64,000 bases of DNA. It comes from Nitratireductor arenosus (GTDB lineage: Bacteria; Pseudomonadota; Alphaproteobacteria; Rhizobiales; Rhizobiaceae). This document shows, piece by piece, positions 62,628 through 64,000 of this stretch. How positions within the stretch are numbered: the first letter of the stretch is position 1; each line of letters starts with the position of its first letter. The DNA is taken from assembly GCF_009742725.1 (NCBI RefSeq), contig NZ_WPHG01000007.1, forward strand, positions 110,899-174,898, given 5' to 3'. The position numbers and the translations under genes are program-made. Under the pieces are notes generated by a model. It did no database searches and had not been told where the DNA came from. It saw nothing but the letters and a program-made list of their open reading frames with translations.

Positions 62628-63569
62628 GTGAGTAGGTGCGTCGCTGGCATATCGGCGAATACAACTTTTGATAGTATATCCACCGATTGCACCGCAAAAT
62701 ATTCGCTTACCTGGAATGGCTCGCCTCGCCCCGTAAGCAAAAACTCCCTGGCCGAGCTTTACGCACGTTTCGGCGATGTCATCTGGGACGATGGGCGTCA
62801 TAAAACCAATGTTGCCGCGTTCATCGGGGAATTGAACGAGCTTTTGCTCGGCCGGCGATTCAGCGTATTTTCCCAGGACATGCTCGACGACCTGATCGGA
62901 GCCCTGCGCGAGCGCGGCAACAGCAACGCCACCATCAACCGCAAGATGGCGGCCCTGAGCAAATTGCTGCGCAAGGCGCATAAGATGGGTAAGATTCACA
63001 GCCTGCCGGAATTCCGGCGGCAAAAGGAAAGAGCCGGGCGGATCCGCTTCCTGGAACAGCAGGAGGAGGCGCGCCTGTTTGCCGCCATCAAGGCGCGCAG
63101 CGGCGACGCCTACCGGCTTTCCGTCTTTCTGGTCGATACGGGCTGCCGCCTCGGCGAGGCGCTCGGCCTGATCTGGAACGACATCGATTTGGGCCGCGTC
63201 ACCTTCTGGGTCACCAAGTCCGGCCGCTATCGCACCGTGCCGCTGACGCGGCGGGCCAAAAACGCAATCGAGCGCCAGCGCGGTATCGCCAAAGGCCCGT
63301 TCGCGACGCTGACCCAGGTGCGCTACCGGGCGATCTGGAACGAGGCCAAGGCCAGCGTCGGGCTCGGCGCCGACAAGGACGTGGTGCCGCATATTCTGCG
63401 CCATACCTGCGCCTCGCGGCTGGTGCGCGGCGGCATCGACATTCGCCGGGTGCAGATGTGGCTCGGCCACCAGACCCTGCAGATGACGATGCGCTATGCC
63501 CATCTCGCCACGCACGATCTCGATTCCTGCGTCAAGGTGCTGGAGCACGAGCGCTGCACCGACTGTTGA
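62628..63569 (+). CDS. Tyrosine recombinase/phage-type integrase
   Basis: A 313-residue site-specific recombinase. A core-binding SAM-like domain (about 38-125) is followed by the catalytic domain with all active-site residues: R174 (TGCRLGEALGL), K197 (VTKSGRYRTVPL), H255 and R258 (HILRHTCASR), H281 and nucleophile Y290 (WLGHQTLQMTMRYAHL). The GTG at 62628 after AGGAGG is chosen; the frame is open much further upstream, but those residues look non-conserved and cross the porin terminator side. The upstream 200 bp are AT-richer than the rest. It is 1.8 kb from tRNA-Ser, a typical integration target, but no attachment duplication was seen. Confidence 0.9.
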   Translation: MSRCVAGISANTTFDSISTDCTAKYSLTWNGSPRPVSKNSLAELYARFGDVIWDDGRHKTNVAAFIGELNELLLGRRFSVFSQDMLDDLIGALRERGNSNATINRKMAALSKLLRKAHKMGKIHSLPEFRRQKERAGRIRFLEQQEEARLFAAIKARSGDAYRLSVFLVDTGCRLGEALGLIWNDIDLGRVTFWVTKSGRYRTVPLTRRAKNAIERQRGIAKGPFATLTQVRYRAIWNEAKASVGLGADKDVVPHILRHTCASRLVRGGIDIRRVQMWLGHQTLQMTMRYAHLATHDLDSCVKVLEHERCTDC

Positions 63570-63714
63570 GATGGCTTTGCAGACCGGTTGCGGCGCGGCG
63601 AAAACGCAAGTCGCGCCTGCGTCACAATCCGCCCGAACTCGGCCAATCTCGTGGCTTGCATGGGATGCTGCCGGCGCCTAATGGGGTTTGAACTCGACCA
63701 TCGGACCGCGCCCC

Positions 63715-64000
63715 ATGTCCCTGCCCCCTGCCCGCGACCGTATCCATCTCGGCAATTGGCGCACTCATCCCGCCAGCACCTGGTCGTTCCAGAATGTCGG
63801 CGAACTGGTGCCGTGCGCGTCAATCAGCGCGCCAGCCGGCAAACCGGCGCCCGGCCCGGGGTCCGGCCTCCTCGACGCGCTGATGATCGAGACGGACGAC
63901 GGCGGCAGGATCAGTGCCACGGCGCATCTGGAGGCCTCGCACGGTGACGCCTTCGTGGCGCTGCGCGACGGGGCGCTGGTGGCCGAATGGCACGCGCCGC
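63715..64000 (+). CDS. Serine hydrolase (beta-lactamase/6-aminohexanoate-dimer hydrolase-like), truncated by window end
   Basis: The first 95 codons are visible, starting MSLPPARDRIHLGNWRTHPAS and continuing FQNVGELVPCASISAP. The pattern resembles the N-terminus of class C beta-lactamase-fold hydrolases related to nylon-oligomer hydrolase NylB, such as the NWRT-x-P-x5-FQNV segment. The catalytic SxxK motif would lie beyond the window. The family assignment is tentative. Confidence 0.6.
   Translation, partial: MSLPPARDRIHLGNWRTHPASTWSFQNVGELVPCASISAPAGKPAPGPGSGLLDALMIETDDGGRISATAHLEASHGDAFVALRDGALVAEWHAP

Overview
The window is GC-rich and densely coded. The organism looks like an alphaproteobacterium of the order Hyphomicrobiales, probably Phyllobacteriaceae or Brucellaceae-like. 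This is inferred from two Brucella Omp2-type porins in inverted orientation, the neighbouring set NYN protein, type 5 uracil-DNA glycosylase, smpB, dapA and lytic transglycosylase, and the many ABC transporters and LysR, GntR and IclR regulators. No species-level call is possible from sequence reading alone.

Region 1 (1-52,164) is an accessory-looking catabolic island, almost all on the minus strand, for opening and deaminating cyclic amides, imides and hydantoins. It holds three HyuA/HyuB pairs (ATP-dependent hydantoinase/oxoprolinase family; the first HyuB runs off the left edge). It also holds a D-hydantoinase, a D-carbamoylase, an HpPgdA/imidase-like deacetylase, an amidase and three isochorismatase-fold proteins, one of which lacks the catalytic Cys. 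Import is provided by three ABC systems: peptide type (dpp-like), branched-chain amino acid type (liv-like) and polyamine type (pot-like). Regulators are one IclR, one GntR and three LysR.

Layout from left to right: (a) 1-10,724, an IclR gene followed by a dpp-like ABC operon, a divergent M19 dipeptidase and hyuA-hyuB. (b) 11,050-25,041, a 13-gene, mostly overlapping, GntR-led operon: liv transporter, LeuC/LeuD-type hydratase, PEP-mutase/isocitrate-lyase-type lyase, hyuB-hyuA, isochorismatase-fold protein, flavoprotein. This is the best candidate for an undescribed pathway. I propose degradation of a (methylated) cyclic imide through an unsaturated and then a hydroxylated dicarboxylate to small acids. 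(c) 25,365-30,983, a LysR with a divergent CoA-ester set (MmgE/PrpD, acyl-CoA dehydrogenase, CaiB/BaiF transferase, mesaconyl-CoA hydratase-like). (d) 30,997-38,759, hydantoinase/carbamoylase/amidase operon plus an imidase-like/CxxC/CobW unit. (e) 39,100-43,329, pot-like ABC operon. (f) 43,535-52,164, hyuA-hyuB, LysR, N-carbamoylsarcosine-amidase-like gene, second LysR, ornithine-cyclodeaminase-like gene and a second amidase-like gene.

Region 2 (52,439-58,548) is core-like: NYN nuclease-fold protein, type 5 UDG, SmpB, DapA, soluble lytic transglycosylase and an alpha/beta hydrolase. Region 3 (58,943-64,000) has two nearly matching porins in inverted orientation around a tRNA-Ser(GCT), each with its own terminator, then a complete tyrosine recombinase and the start of a beta-lactamase-fold serine hydrolase.

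Non-coding signals include a repeated LysR-type palindrome (TTGATR-N9-YATCAA) at three places in the island and a strong GC hairpin immediately after the binding-protein gene in all three ABC operons. There are also operator-like repeats in front of the IclR, GntR and binding-protein genes.
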